Assembly (NCBI GenBank): GCA_016928525.1
Contig: JAFGKO010000371.1
Coordinates: 1 to 22,340, forward strand
DNA length: 22,340 nucleotides
DNA from: Anaerolineales bacterium
GTDB taxonomy: Bacteria > Chloroflexota > Anaerolineae > Anaerolineales > Villigracilaceae
Direction of reading: 5' to 3'
Both the position numbers and the translations under genes were made by a program. The notes under the pieces were generated by a model. It was not told the DNA's origin, did no database searches, and saw only the letters and a list, made by a program, of their open reading frames with translations. Shown piece by piece: positions 13,627 through 21,004 of this stretch. The number at the start of each line of letters is the position of its first letter. The first letter of the stretch is position 1.

Positions 13627-14496
13627 ATGCACTCTCGACGCGCACTACTCTACATGCCCGGTGACGACTGGAAGAAGATCACCAAAGCCCTGACCTTGGG
13701 CGTGGACTGCATCTGCATGGACATGGAAGACGGCGTGGCACTCAACCGCAAGGCCGAAGCGCGCGCGACCATCGCCAAAGCCCTGCAGGAACTGGGCTTT
13801 GGATCTTCCGAAAAACTGGCGCGCATCAATGCGGTCGGTTCGGGGCTGGAACAGGATGATATCCGGGCCGTGCTGCCTTATCGCCCGGATGGGATTGTGA
13901 TTCCCAAAGTCGAGTCGTTGGAGCAGATTCGGTGGGGCAGCGAGTTCATCGAAACCGCGGAATTTGATAACGGCTGGCCGGTCAACTCGATCCGCATGTT
14001 GGTGGGGGTAGAAACCGCCAAAGGGATTTTGAGCCTGAAGGAGATCGCCTCCCACCCCCGGCTAGACGGCATCATCTTCGGCGGGGAGGACTTTGCCGCC
14101 AGTATCGGCGCAAAACGTACAGAGGATGCGATAGAGTTGTTATATGCGCGGCAGGCTGTCGTCACGGCTTGCGCGGCGTATGGATTGCAGGCGATTGATA
14201 TTGTCACGATTGATTTCAAGGACCTGGATAAGATCCGCCGCGAGGCCGAGTTCGGCGCACAACTCGGTTTTTCCGGGAAGCAAATCATTCATCCAAACCA
14301 GGTCGCGCCCGTGCAGGAGGCCTTTACCCCGGAGGACGAGTCCATCGCGCATGCTAAAAGGTTGGTGGAAGCCTTCGATGCCCATCAAAAAGAAGGCAAA
14401 GGCGCTTTCGCGCTGGACGGTCAAATGATCGACATGCCACTGGTCAAGAATGCGCAGAAGTTGCTGGAAAGAGCCAGAGCGGCGGGGAAGATCTAA
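13627..14496 (+). CDS. HpcH/HpaI aldolase/citrate lyase family protein, CLYBL-like (citramalyl/malyl-CoA lyase type)
   Basis: 289 residues, a TIM-barrel lyase. Motifs: RALLYMPGDD (5-14), MDMEDGVALNRKAEAR (31-46), VETAKG with Mg ligand E129, FGGEDFAASIGA with D155, GLQAIDIVTIDFKD, and GFSGKQIIHPNQV (214-226). The C-terminal MIDMP motif (D269) matches the Asp that completes the active site from a neighbouring subunit in this family. The match runs the whole length to the human mitochondrial enzyme CLYBL, which cleaves citramalyl-CoA, rather than to the CitE subunit of citrate lyase; no citDF genes are near. AGAGGA lies six bases upstream of the ATG. Likely role is cleavage of C4/C5 hydroxyacyl-CoA to acetyl-CoA and a keto acid. 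Confidence 0.88.
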   Translation: MHSRRALLYMPGDDWKKITKALTLGVDCICMDMEDGVALNRKAEARATIAKALQELGFGSSEKLARINAVGSGLEQDDIRAVLPYRPDGIVIPKVESLEQIRWGSEFIETAEFDNGWPVNSIRMLVGVETAKGILSLKEIASHPRLDGIIFGGEDFAASIGAKRTEDAIELLYARQAVVTACAAYGLQAIDIVTIDFKDLDKIRREAEFGAQLGFSGKQIIHPNQVAPVQEAFTPEDESIAHAKRLVEAFDAHQKEGKGAFALDGQMIDMPLVKNAQKLLERARAAGKI

Positions 14497-14505
14497 AATA
14501 GAGAA

Positions 14506-14527
14506 CGGAGCGCGGACTTGAGTCCGC
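14506..14527. repeat. REP hairpin, upstream copy
   Basis: CGGAGC followed by the hairpin GCGGACT-TG-AGTCCGC, ten bases after the CLYBL-like stop codon and 24 bases before the transposase ATG. It is in direct orientation to the copy at 15099-15120 with two differences. Confidence 0.8.
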
Positions 14528-14550
14528 GGTCATCCCATTGGAAGCAGCCC

Positions 14551-15087
14551 ATGAAATGGTCAACCTCCCCTCACCGCCCGCCGCACCTCTTTATAGACAA
14601 AGCGTGGTACTTTATTACAGCCTCGACAGTAGGGAATGCTCATATTCTGGCAAGTGACGAGCATTTCACTGTCTGGCTGAATAAGCTTCAGAAATTGACA
14701 TCTGAATTCAAATTGAAGTTGGCTGCCTGGGTAGCATTACCAAATCACAATCATCTCTTATTTCTACCTAAAATTGGCAACGATATTGGCAAATTCATGC
14801 AGCGTCTCAATGGAAGCACTTCCTATCAATTGAACTTGCTTGATGAAACAAGAGGGCGTACTATCTGGTACAGCTATTGGGATACCTGTATCCGAGGGGA
14901 ACACGATTTCTGGACGCGCTTCAATTACATCCACTATAATCCAGTCAAGCACGGCTATGTGCAAAACCCAGAAGATTGGGATTTTTCCAGTTATCGTTCT
15001 TACCTGCAAGAAGAAGGCGAAGAATGGCTGGCAAAATGTTGGGCTGAGTTTTCAACTCCTGATTTGACTGAGAACGATCAGTTTTAG
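14551..15087 (+). CDS. REP-associated tyrosine transposase (RAYT, Y1/HUH family)
   Basis: 178 residues from the ATG at 14551; an upstream in-frame TTG at 14518 lies inside a REP hairpin and is rejected. Markers of the TnpA-REP family are PHLF....WYFITAST at the N-terminus, the HUH-type metal site LPNHNHLL (H66, H68), YWDTCIRGEHDFW, and YIHYNPVKHGYV carrying the candidate nucleophile Tyr (Y126). Such enzymes nick and join single-stranded REP hairpins and are thought to spread them. Flanking hairpins at 14506-14527, 15099-15120 and 15129-15150 are the likely targets. It is AT-richer than its neighbours, suggesting separate origin. Confidence 0.92.
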   Translation: MKWSTSPHRPPHLFIDKAWYFITASTVGNAHILASDEHFTVWLNKLQKLTSEFKLKLAAWVALPNHNHLLFLPKIGNDIGKFMQRLNGSTSYQLNLLDETRGRTIWYSYWDTCIRGEHDFWTRFNYIHYNPVKHGYVQNPEDWDFSSYRSYLQEEGEEWLAKCWAEFSTPDLTENDQF

Positions 15088-15098
15088 GTAAGAGCTAC

Positions 15099-15120
15099 CG
15101 GAGTGCGGACTTCAGTCCGC
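15099..15120. repeat. REP hairpin, downstream copy 1
   Basis: CGGAGT followed by the hairpin GCGGACT-TC-AGTCCGC, 11 bases after the transposase stop codon. It is the left arm of a larger palindrome with the inverted copy at 15129-15150. Confidence 0.85.
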
Positions 15121-15128
15121 TAATAGTT

Positions 15129-15150
15129 GCAGACTGAAGTCTGCACTCCG
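15129..15150. repeat. REP hairpin, downstream copy 2 (inverted)
   Basis: GCAGACT-GA-AGTCTGC followed by ACTCCG. In reverse complement it matches 15099-15120 at 20 of 22 bases. The two changes hit opposite sides of the same base pair (G-C replaced by A-T), keeping the hairpin intact. Confidence 0.85.
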
Positions 15151-15188
15151 TCTCCATAATCTTCAGGCGTGCTCTCAACGAGGAAAAT

Positions 15189-15530
15189 ATGAAACCAAAC
15201 CCTCTCAAACAAATGGCCGTCATGAGCGTGGATAAAGGCGAGGAGATCGTCGGCGGCTGGGCCTCTGCGCATATCCCGCAGGTGGGTATCTACAAACTGC
15301 TGGCAAAAAAGCGCAAGGACGGCATCATCGAGTGGGCGCACTTCGTCCAGCGTGACAGCGGCTTGAAGGAGAAGGTTTATCGCGGCGAAGTGGAAAGCCG
15401 CGAGAAACTTGATGAAGTGCTGGAAATCATGAATAAGCATCTGTTGAGGGTTTTTGGCACCAGCATGAAAACCGCCGATTATGACACATACTCATTAGAC
15501 GGGAAAAAGGCCTCCAAAACCAGACATTAG
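15189..15530 (+). CDS. Small protein of unknown function
   Basis: 113 residues, start with GAGGA four bases upstream. Soluble, charged, no signal peptide or membrane segment. Visible parts: MAVMSVDKGEEIVGGWASAHI, a basic stretch LLAKKRKDGIIEWAHFVQRD, a helix VESREKLDEVLEIMNKHLLRVFG, and a basic tail. I do not recognise a family. Its stop codon overlaps the ribosome binding site of the first EamA gene (AGGA at 15529-15532), so the two are probably co-expressed. Confidence 0.65.
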   Translation: MKPNPLKQMAVMSVDKGEEIVGGWASAHIPQVGIYKLLAKKRKDGIIEWAHFVQRDSGLKEKVYRGEVESREKLDEVLEIMNKHLLRVFGTSMKTADYDTYSLDGKKASKTRH

Positions 15531-15539
15531 GATAATTCA

Positions 15540-16379
15540 TTGCTCTCCATCATCTTCAGTCTTGGCGCTGCACTCGCCTGGGGCGCAGCCGACTTCACAG
15601 GCGGGCTAGCCTCCCGTCGCACAGGCGCATACCGCGCTGCACTCTACGGTGAATTTTTCGGTCTCGTTTTCATTGTAGCTGCGGCCTTCGTCATTCGTCA
15701 GCCGTTGCCAGATTGGTCTGTGCTGGTTTTGGCCGCTGCCGCCGGGGCAATTGGCACGACCGGTCTGCTGACCCTCTTTCGGTCTGTGATCCATGGCAAA
15801 ATGAGCATCGCCATGCCGGTCTCTGCGCTGTTAGCCGCCGCCCTGCCAGTGTTGGTCGGCAGTCTTACTGAAGGCTTTCCAGGAGCGATCACCTTTCTTG
15901 GCTTCATCCTTGCCCTGTTCGCCATCTGGCTGATCTCGCAGGAGGATGGGAAAGATAGTCGTATCCTGGCCCGTTTGACCGACCTGCGCCTGCCGTTGCT
16001 GGCAGGTATCGGCTTCGGTTCTTTTTTCATCCTGATGGATATCGCCGCCCGTGAAGCGACCCTTTGGCCGATGCTGGCCTCCCGCACTGGCGGGACAGTT
16101 ATCGTCGCTATTTTCATGAGTTTCAGGCGGGACTCCTGGCGCCTCCCACGGGACGTCTGGCCTGTTCTCGTTCTCAACGGTTTTCTTGACGTGGGCGGAA
16201 CCGCCTTCTACGTGCTCGCCAGCCAGGCCGGGCGTCTGGACGTAGCGGCTGTGATCAGTTCGCTTTTCCCCGGCTCGACCGTGATCCTGGCTGCCTTAAT
16301 CCTCAACGAGCGCGTCTCACGTATGCAAGCTATCGGCATCTTGCTGGCATTGACCGCCATTGCTCTCCTGACCATCTAA
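15540..16379 (+). CDS. EamA/DMT-family transporter, first of a tandem pair
   Basis: 279 residues, about ten membrane helices in two EamA halves. Begins LSIIFSLGAALAWGAADFTGG, the usual first-helix pattern, and contains the half-repeat signature MSIAMPVSALLAAALPVLVG. The start is TTG at 15540 with AGGA seven bases upstream, overlapping the previous stop codon; no ATG fits. DMT proteins move metabolites, amino acids or nucleotides; the substrate is unknown. The next gene is a clear paralogue three bases downstream. Confidence 0.85.
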   Translation: MLSIIFSLGAALAWGAADFTGGLASRRTGAYRAALYGEFFGLVFIVAAAFVIRQPLPDWSVLVLAAAAGAIGTTGLLTLFRSVIHGKMSIAMPVSALLAAALPVLVGSLTEGFPGAITFLGFILALFAIWLISQEDGKDSRILARLTDLRLPLLAGIGFGSFFILMDIAAREATLWPMLASRTGGTVIVAIFMSFRRDSWRLPRDVWPVLVLNGFLDVGGTAFYVLASQAGRLDVAAVISSLFPGSTVILAALILNERVSRMQAIGILLALTAIALLTI

Positions 16380-16382
16380 TCC

Positions 16383-17216
16383 ATGCTGACCGCTCCCATT
16401 CTCTTCGGTTTGCTCTCTGCGCTCACCTGGGGCGCTGGCGATTTCAACGGCGGCCTGGCCGTCAAGCGCAGCAATCCCTACGGTGTGGTCGCAGTGGCGC
16501 ACATCCTCAGCCTGGGACTGTTGCTGCTGCTCATCCCTCTTGTTGGTGAACCAATCCCACCCTGGCAGGATTGGCTATGGGGCGGCGCGGCCGGACTCAC
16601 GGGTGCCTTCGGTTTGCTGCTGCTCTACCGCGCCCTGGCCGATGGACGCATGAGCGTCGCGGCTCCGGTCTCCGCTTTGCTGGCTGCAGCACTTCCGGTC
16701 ATCGTGGGCATTTTCATGGATGGAAACCCCGGCGCATGGGTCCTGTTTGGCTTTTTCCTGGCGCTGGCGGCTGTCTGGCTGGTCTCCGGCGGCGAGGGAC
16801 TCGCCATCCGTTTCGACGAATTGCGCCAGCCTATCATTGCGGGGATTGCTTTTGGAACATTCTTCATCTGCCTTGAGCGTGCCAGCCAGACATCCCTGCT
16901 CTGGCCGCTGGTTGCAATACGCATTGTCTCTATCACCAGCATGCTGGGCTATGCCCTGGTCACGCGGCAGGCATGGATTCCCAAACGAGAGAGCCTCGTC
17001 CCGATAGTACTCAGCAGCATCCTAGATACGATTGGCAACGCCGCCTATGCCCTCTCCGCCCGCACCGGGCGTCTGGATGTGGCCGCCGTGCTGGGTTCCC
17101 TCTATCCTGGCGCAACCGTGCTGCTGGCCTGGGTGTTTCTTAAGGAGAACATCTCACGCATCCAGACCATTGGGATTTTGCTGGCGCTGGGCGCGATCAT
17201 CCTGCTAACTTTGTAG
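16383..17216 (+). CDS. EamA/DMT-family transporter, second of a tandem pair
   Basis: 277 residues, ten membrane helices. Aligns along its whole length with the preceding gene: LLSALTWGAGDFNGGLAVKR against LGAALAWGAADFTGGLASRR, MSVAAPVSALLAAALPVIVG against MSIAMPVSALLAAALPVLVG, and TGRLDVAAVLGSLYPGATVLLA against AGRLDVAAVISSLFPGSTVILA. It starts three bases after the first stop codon with no clear Shine-Dalgarno, implying translational coupling. A tandem duplication that could work as a heterodimer. Confidence 0.88.
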   Translation: MLTAPILFGLLSALTWGAGDFNGGLAVKRSNPYGVVAVAHILSLGLLLLLIPLVGEPIPPWQDWLWGGAAGLTGAFGLLLLYRALADGRMSVAAPVSALLAAALPVIVGIFMDGNPGAWVLFGFFLALAAVWLVSGGEGLAIRFDELRQPIIAGIAFGTFFICLERASQTSLLWPLVAIRIVSITSMLGYALVTRQAWIPKRESLVPIVLSSILDTIGNAAYALSARTGRLDVAAVLGSLYPGATVLLAWVFLKENISRIQTIGILLALGAIILLTL

Positions 17217-17221
17217 TCATG

Positions 17222-17359
17222 TGTCATTGCCCCGCCGGAGTGCGGCGGGGTTGCGAGGAGCTACGAAGTAGCGACGTAGCAATCTCATCGCTCATGTTTT
17301 CTTTTGTTTCTAGGTTACCTGAGACTGCCACGTCGGCTTTCAGCCTCCTCGCAGTGACA
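17222..17359. repeat. TGTCATTGC/GCAGTGACA palindromic repeat, full copy
   Basis: Outer arms TGTCATTGC (17222-17230) and GCAGTGACA (17351-17359). Holds a perfect hairpin CCCCGCCG-GAGTG-CGGCGGGG (17230-17250). Its right part (17311-17359) matches the half element at 5811-5858. It fills the gap between the EamA pair and the GPH transporter, ending seven bases before the latter's GGAG. Confidence 0.75.
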
Positions 17360-17375
17360 TCGTACGGAGTATTCC

Positions 17376-18728
17376 ATGCAAAAGCTCTCCCGCCGCACGC
17401 GTTGGATCTATGGATCAGGTGACATTGGCTTCAGCCTGACATCCACCATTATTGCCGCTTACTTCGCTATTTATCTCACCGACGTGGTCGGTATTGCTCC
17501 GGCTGTAGCCGCCGCATCCATCTTCATTGGAAGGACGTGGGATTACGTCAACGACCCATTGGTCGGCTACCTCTCTGACCGCACCCGTACGCGCTGGGGC
17601 CGCAGGCGGCCATTTCTTCTTTTTGGCGCGCTCCCGTTCGGGTTGATCTTTGCGCTCATGTGGTGGAAGCCGCCCTTCACTGAACCGCTCACGCTGGCAA
17701 TTTACTATGGTGTGCTCTACGCTGTGTTCGATACTGCCTTCACGTTCGTGACCATGCCCTATTTCGCCCTCACTCCCGAATTGACCAGCGACTATGACGA
17801 GCGCACCGACCTGACCACCACGCGCATGTTCTTTTCCATCCTCGGTAGCCTGATTGCCTTTACCGTTCCGCTGATGATTGTAGACGGTTTCCGCCCGGAG
17901 AACGCCGACCGCGTCCTGTTGATGGGCGGCATGTTTGGACTGATCGCGGCCCTGCCGCTGTTCGGCGTCTTCTTCGGCACGCGCGAGCGCGAGGAGTTCA
18001 TGCTGCACGAGCAGCCAAGCATCCGTAAGTCGGTCAAAGCTGCCTGGACGAACCGTCCATTCATGTTCGGACTGGGGATTTTCCTGTTTACCTGGGTGGC
18101 TGTCAGTATTATCGAGACCATCCTGCTCTTCTACATTAAGTATGTTGTACAACGCGAATCGCAGAGCGACCTGATCATGGCGACCATTTTCGTGGTTGCC
18201 ATGCTGACCCTGCCTATCTGGCAATGGATCTCGCGCCGCTTCAACAAGCGGCTGGCCTATATCATCGGAATTGCGTTCCTCGCAGTTGTGCTGCTTGCCA
18301 TGGCGGCATTGAACCCGGCTGTTCCACTGGAAATCCTGCTCATCCTGTGTGCGTTGGCCGGGATTGGAGTGGCTGCCGCGCACGTGCTCACCTGGGCCAT
18401 CCTCCCGGATGCCATCGAATTCGGTGAATGGCAAACTGGCGAGCGACACGAGGGTATGTTCTACAGCCTGATTACCCTGGCACAAAAGATTGCCACCTCG
18501 GTTGCTGTGCCCACCGCCCTGCTCGTTTTGGACGCCACGGGTTACGTCGCCAACAGCGAGACTCTACCCCAGAGTGCTATCAATGGCATCCGCATTGTGG
18601 CCGGGCCTATCCCCGCTGCGATGATGCTGGCGGGCATCCTTTTTGCGCTGGTCTACCCGCTCGGGCGCGAGAAATATACCGAGATCGCCCAGGGACTCGA
18701 ATCCCGCCGCCATGCAGAGGCAGACTGA
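17376..18728 (+). CDS. MFS transporter of the GPH (sugar:cation symporter, MelB-like) family
   Basis: 450 residues, 12 predicted membrane helices. The signature WDYVNDPLVGYLSDRTRTRWGRRRPF (from 55) is the GPH hallmark, with D56 and D60 at the cation/sugar site of MelB. Also PYFALTPELTSDYDERT and ILPDAIEFGEWQTGERHEGMFYS, typical of the family. Likely imports a glycoside or related solute with Na+ or H+. ATG with GGAG six bases upstream. Its stop codon overlaps the start of the GNAT-like gene (TGATG), so both are made together; that pairing hints that the solute or its product may be acylated. Confidence 0.92.
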   Translation: MQKLSRRTRWIYGSGDIGFSLTSTIIAAYFAIYLTDVVGIAPAVAAASIFIGRTWDYVNDPLVGYLSDRTRTRWGRRRPFLLFGALPFGLIFALMWWKPPFTEPLTLAIYYGVLYAVFDTAFTFVTMPYFALTPELTSDYDERTDLTTTRMFFSILGSLIAFTVPLMIVDGFRPENADRVLLMGGMFGLIAALPLFGVFFGTREREEFMLHEQPSIRKSVKAAWTNRPFMFGLGIFLFTWVAVSIIETILLFYIKYVVQRESQSDLIMATIFVVAMLTLPIWQWISRRFNKRLAYIIGIAFLAVVLLAMAALNPAVPLEILLILCALAGIGVAAAHVLTWAILPDAIEFGEWQTGERHEGMFYSLITLAQKIATSVAVPTALLVLDATGYVANSETLPQSAINGIRIVAGPIPAAMMLAGILFALVYPLGREKYTEIAQGLESRRHAEAD

Positions 18729-19858
18729 TGCCCGTAGAGATCCGGCAAGTCGAAAGCAGACGTGAAAAACGTCTCTTCCTGACCCTTCCCTGGCGCATCT
18801 ACAAAGGCGACCCGCTTTGGGTCCCACCGCTGCTTCCGGAACGCGTCAAAGCTATCGACCCGGGGCAGGGCATCTTCTTCAAAGATGGTATTGCCGAGTT
18901 GTTCATCGCCTGGCAAAACGGACGGCCGGTCGGCACCCTCAGCCTGGCCGAAGATTTCAACCGCACCCGCACAATCGGCTATAAGGAGTGCATGTTCGGC
19001 TTCGTCGAGTGCATGGATGATTATGCCGTCTTCGAGACCATGTTCGATTTCGCCGGAGGCTGGGCGCGCGCCCGCGACATGAAATCGCTTTATGGCCCCT
19101 TCAACCTGGACCGGGAAGATTCGCGTGGCCTCCTGATCGAAGGCCGCGACCGTCCGCCCGCCATTCTGTGTGGACATCACCCACCTTACTACCAGTATTT
19201 CTTCGAACGCTACGGATTCCAGAAAAACGGCGAAGATGGCCTGGCTTATACTGTAATCCTGGATCCCAACGCCCCAAAGATCAAGCGACTGGCGCAGTTG
19301 GCCGATAAAGTCCGTATGCGTAGCCCGCATTTCACGGTGCGCAGTGCGAACCTGACTGACAAGGATGCGGAAATCGAGCGCATTGTCTACCTGCAAAACC
19401 GCGGCCTCGAGCACATGCCTGATTACGTCCCTTACACGCGCACCGACATCGAGTCTATGATCCTGCCCTTGTTGGATGTGGTGGATACCAACCTGATCCT
19501 GTTTGCCGAAGTGGACGGCCGGCCAGCCGGTTTCTTCCCCGGCGTGCCCAATTTCAACGAACTGATCATCAAGCTCAATGGCTTGCGTTACCCGTGGGAC
19601 TACCTGCGTTACCTTCGTCATCGCTACCTCAAGCCGGAGTGCCTGGCGATCAAAAGCGTCGTTGTCCCACCCGAATACTGGGACATCGGTGTGGCCGTCT
19701 TGCTCTTCGACGAGATGGTCAGACGGGCCATTGCCAAAGGCTACAAGTGGGCTGATCTCTCGCTCACCGGCGATGAGAACCCCGATACCTGGCCGCTGGC
19801 GCATCACATGGGCGCGAAGATCTATAAAAGATACCGGTTTTATAAAAAACCGTTGTAG
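18728..19858 (+). CDS. GNAT-fold N-acetyltransferase-like protein
   Basis: 376 residues. The ATG overlaps the transporter stop (TGATG), which sets the start. The N-terminal segment (RLFLTLPWRIYKGDPLWVPPL, ELFIAWQNGRPVGTLSL) and the later half with LFAEVDGRPAGFFPGVPNFNE and the final KIYKRYRFYKKPL match a family of large GNAT-like proteins of unknown substrate, common next to metabolic genes. The usual R/QxxGxG/A loop is not clear; the place is taken by PPEYWDIGVAVLLFDEM. Catalytic ability is therefore uncertain. Probably soluble in the cytosol. Confidence 0.75.
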   Translation: MPVEIRQVESRREKRLFLTLPWRIYKGDPLWVPPLLPERVKAIDPGQGIFFKDGIAELFIAWQNGRPVGTLSLAEDFNRTRTIGYKECMFGFVECMDDYAVFETMFDFAGGWARARDMKSLYGPFNLDREDSRGLLIEGRDRPPAILCGHHPPYYQYFFERYGFQKNGEDGLAYTVILDPNAPKIKRLAQLADKVRMRSPHFTVRSANLTDKDAEIERIVYLQNRGLEHMPDYVPYTRTDIESMILPLLDVVDTNLILFAEVDGRPAGFFPGVPNFNELIIKLNGLRYPWDYLRYLRHRYLKPECLAIKSVVVPPEYWDIGVAVLLFDEMVRRAIAKGYKWADLSLTGDENPDTWPLAHHMGAKIYKRYRFYKKPL

Positions 19859-19860
19859 GG

Positions 19861-19876
19861 GCACAGCATGCTGTGC
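19861..19876. repeat. 16-bp perfect palindrome GCACAGCATGCTGTGC
   Basis: Lies in the 31-base gap between the GNAT-like gene and the SDR, preceded by GTAGGG. It could be a short repeat or a binding site; the close spacing suggests the flanking genes are still one transcript. Confidence 0.55.
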
Positions 19877-19889
19877 TACTGGAGGCTAA

Positions 19890-20666
19890 ATGGGTAAATT
19901 AGATAATCGCGTTGCCATCATCACCGGCGCTACATCCGGGATCGGCAAAGCGACCGCTATCCTCTTTGCGCAGGAAGGGGCAAAAGTCGTTATTACGGGA
20001 CGCAGGCGGGATCGTGGCGAGGCGGTCGTTTCCGAGATCCGGACTTTGGGAGGCGTCTGCCAGTTCATCCAGGCGGACCATACCGACCCCGAGGCCTGCT
20101 CTCGCGTCGTCGAGCAGACACTGGCCGACTGGGGCCGTATCGATATCCTTTTCAACAACGCCGGCATTGTCACCAGCGGCACCGCCGAAAGCGTGACCGA
20201 AGAAGACTGGCACAATACCCTTGCGATCAATGTGACCGCCGTCTGGCGCATGTCGCGGCTGGTGATTCCAATCATGCGCAAGCAAGGGGCAGGTGTGATC
20301 GTCAACAATGGCTCGGACTGGGCGGTGGTCGGCGCACAGGATGCGCTACCTTATGCGGTCAGCAAGGGCGCGGTGGCACAGATGACCAAGTCCATGGCGC
20401 TCGACCACGCGTATGAGGGCATCCGTGTCAACGCGGTTTGCCCGGGGGACACGTTCGTGGAGCGCTGGTTGGAGAAAGGCTATTTCGAGGAGTCAGACCC
20501 GGTCACACGGGAGCAGGCTATGGTTGAGTCCGCTGCGTATATCCCCATGAAACGTTTTGCCGACCCAATGGAAATTGCAAAAGCCGCCCTGTTCCTGGCG
20601 TCCGACGATTCGTCCTTTGTGACCGGACATCTGTTGCTGGTGGATGGGGGCAATACGGCGCAATAA
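19890..20666 (+). CDS. SDR-family oxidoreductase (classical, FabG-like)
   Basis: 258 residues, the standard length. TGATSGIG (12-19), NNAG (89-92), N114, S142 (NNGSDW), and YAVSK with Y155 and K159 give a complete catalytic tetrad; R38-R40 after the second strand suggests NADP(H). The tail FVTGHLLLVDGG is typical of classical SDRs. The ATG has GGAGG four bases upstream. It follows the transporter and GNAT-like genes closely, so it may act on the imported compound. Substrate not readable. Confidence 0.92.
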   Translation: MGKLDNRVAIITGATSGIGKATAILFAQEGAKVVITGRRRDRGEAVVSEIRTLGGVCQFIQADHTDPEACSRVVEQTLADWGRIDILFNNAGIVTSGTAESVTEEDWHNTLAINVTAVWRMSRLVIPIMRKQGAGVIVNNGSDWAVVGAQDALPYAVSKGAVAQMTKSMALDHAYEGIRVNAVCPGDTFVERWLEKGYFEESDPVTREQAMVESAAYIPMKRFADPMEIAKAALFLASDDSSFVTGHLLLVDGGNTAQ

Positions 20667-20676
20667 AAAAATTCTA

Positions 20677-20886
20677 TCACCCTACGGTTTGAAGGCCTGT
20701 TTTCTCCCCTCTACCTTTCTTAACCAGGTACATCAGGGCAACAAAATCGCACAAAGCATGGATTGCCATCACAATATACAAATTCCCGGATATGTGATAG
20801 ATAACAAGATATAGTCCTATCAGGTCGGCGCAGATGGTATAGATGGGTGAAAGATAATGGGCAAATCCAAAGAGACGTTGAACTTG
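20677..20886 (-). pseudogene. 3' remnant of a CPBP intramembrane protease gene
   Basis: On the minus strand, ending with TGA at 20679-20677, the frame encodes RLFGFAHYLSPIY, a membrane stretch DLIGLYLVIYHISGNLYIV, and AIHALCDFVALMYLVKKG. FxxAH followed by IHxxxD is the pattern of the last two conserved motifs of CPBP (CAAX-protease/bacteriocin-immunity) membrane proteins. The N-terminal half with the EExxxR motif is missing, and the frame has no plausible start. It is cut at about 20885, where a piece of Nudix sequence begins on the other strand. Confidence 0.65.
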
Positions 20887-20932
20887 GAATTGGATTCTTA
20901 CACGCGTACTTTGGTTGAAATGTATTTGAAAA
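20885..20932 (+). pseudogene. Remnant of a Nudix hydrolase 3' end
   Basis: 48 bases match 1439-1486 of the Nudix gene at 40 positions without gaps. Most changes are at third codon positions: ELDSYTRTLVEMYLK against ELDAYTRTSIETHLK. Only the C-terminal helix is left, so it is a scar of a once-longer paralogue. It abuts the CPBP remnant. Confidence 0.7.
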
Positions 20933-21004
20933 TACAGTCTAGGTTAATATTCAACTCTAGAGTGCTCTGTTAAGGCATAAGAGCAAAAGTGTGTTACGCA
21001 ATGA
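20933..21004. other. Short AT-rich gap
   Basis: No gene, promoter or terminator is convincing here. A 10-bp palindrome (ACTCTAGAGT, 20954-20963) is present. This marks the change from GC-rich to AT-rich sequence. Confidence 0.4.

Noticed and set aside
14518..14550. Extended N-terminus of the REP transposase from a TTG start
   Set aside because: The extra codons lie in the REP hairpin; the family-like N-terminus begins at the ATG at 14551.
19861..19876. Terminator between the GNAT-like gene and the SDR
   Set aside because: The palindrome has no loop to speak of and no T-run; the 31-base gap favours a common transcript.
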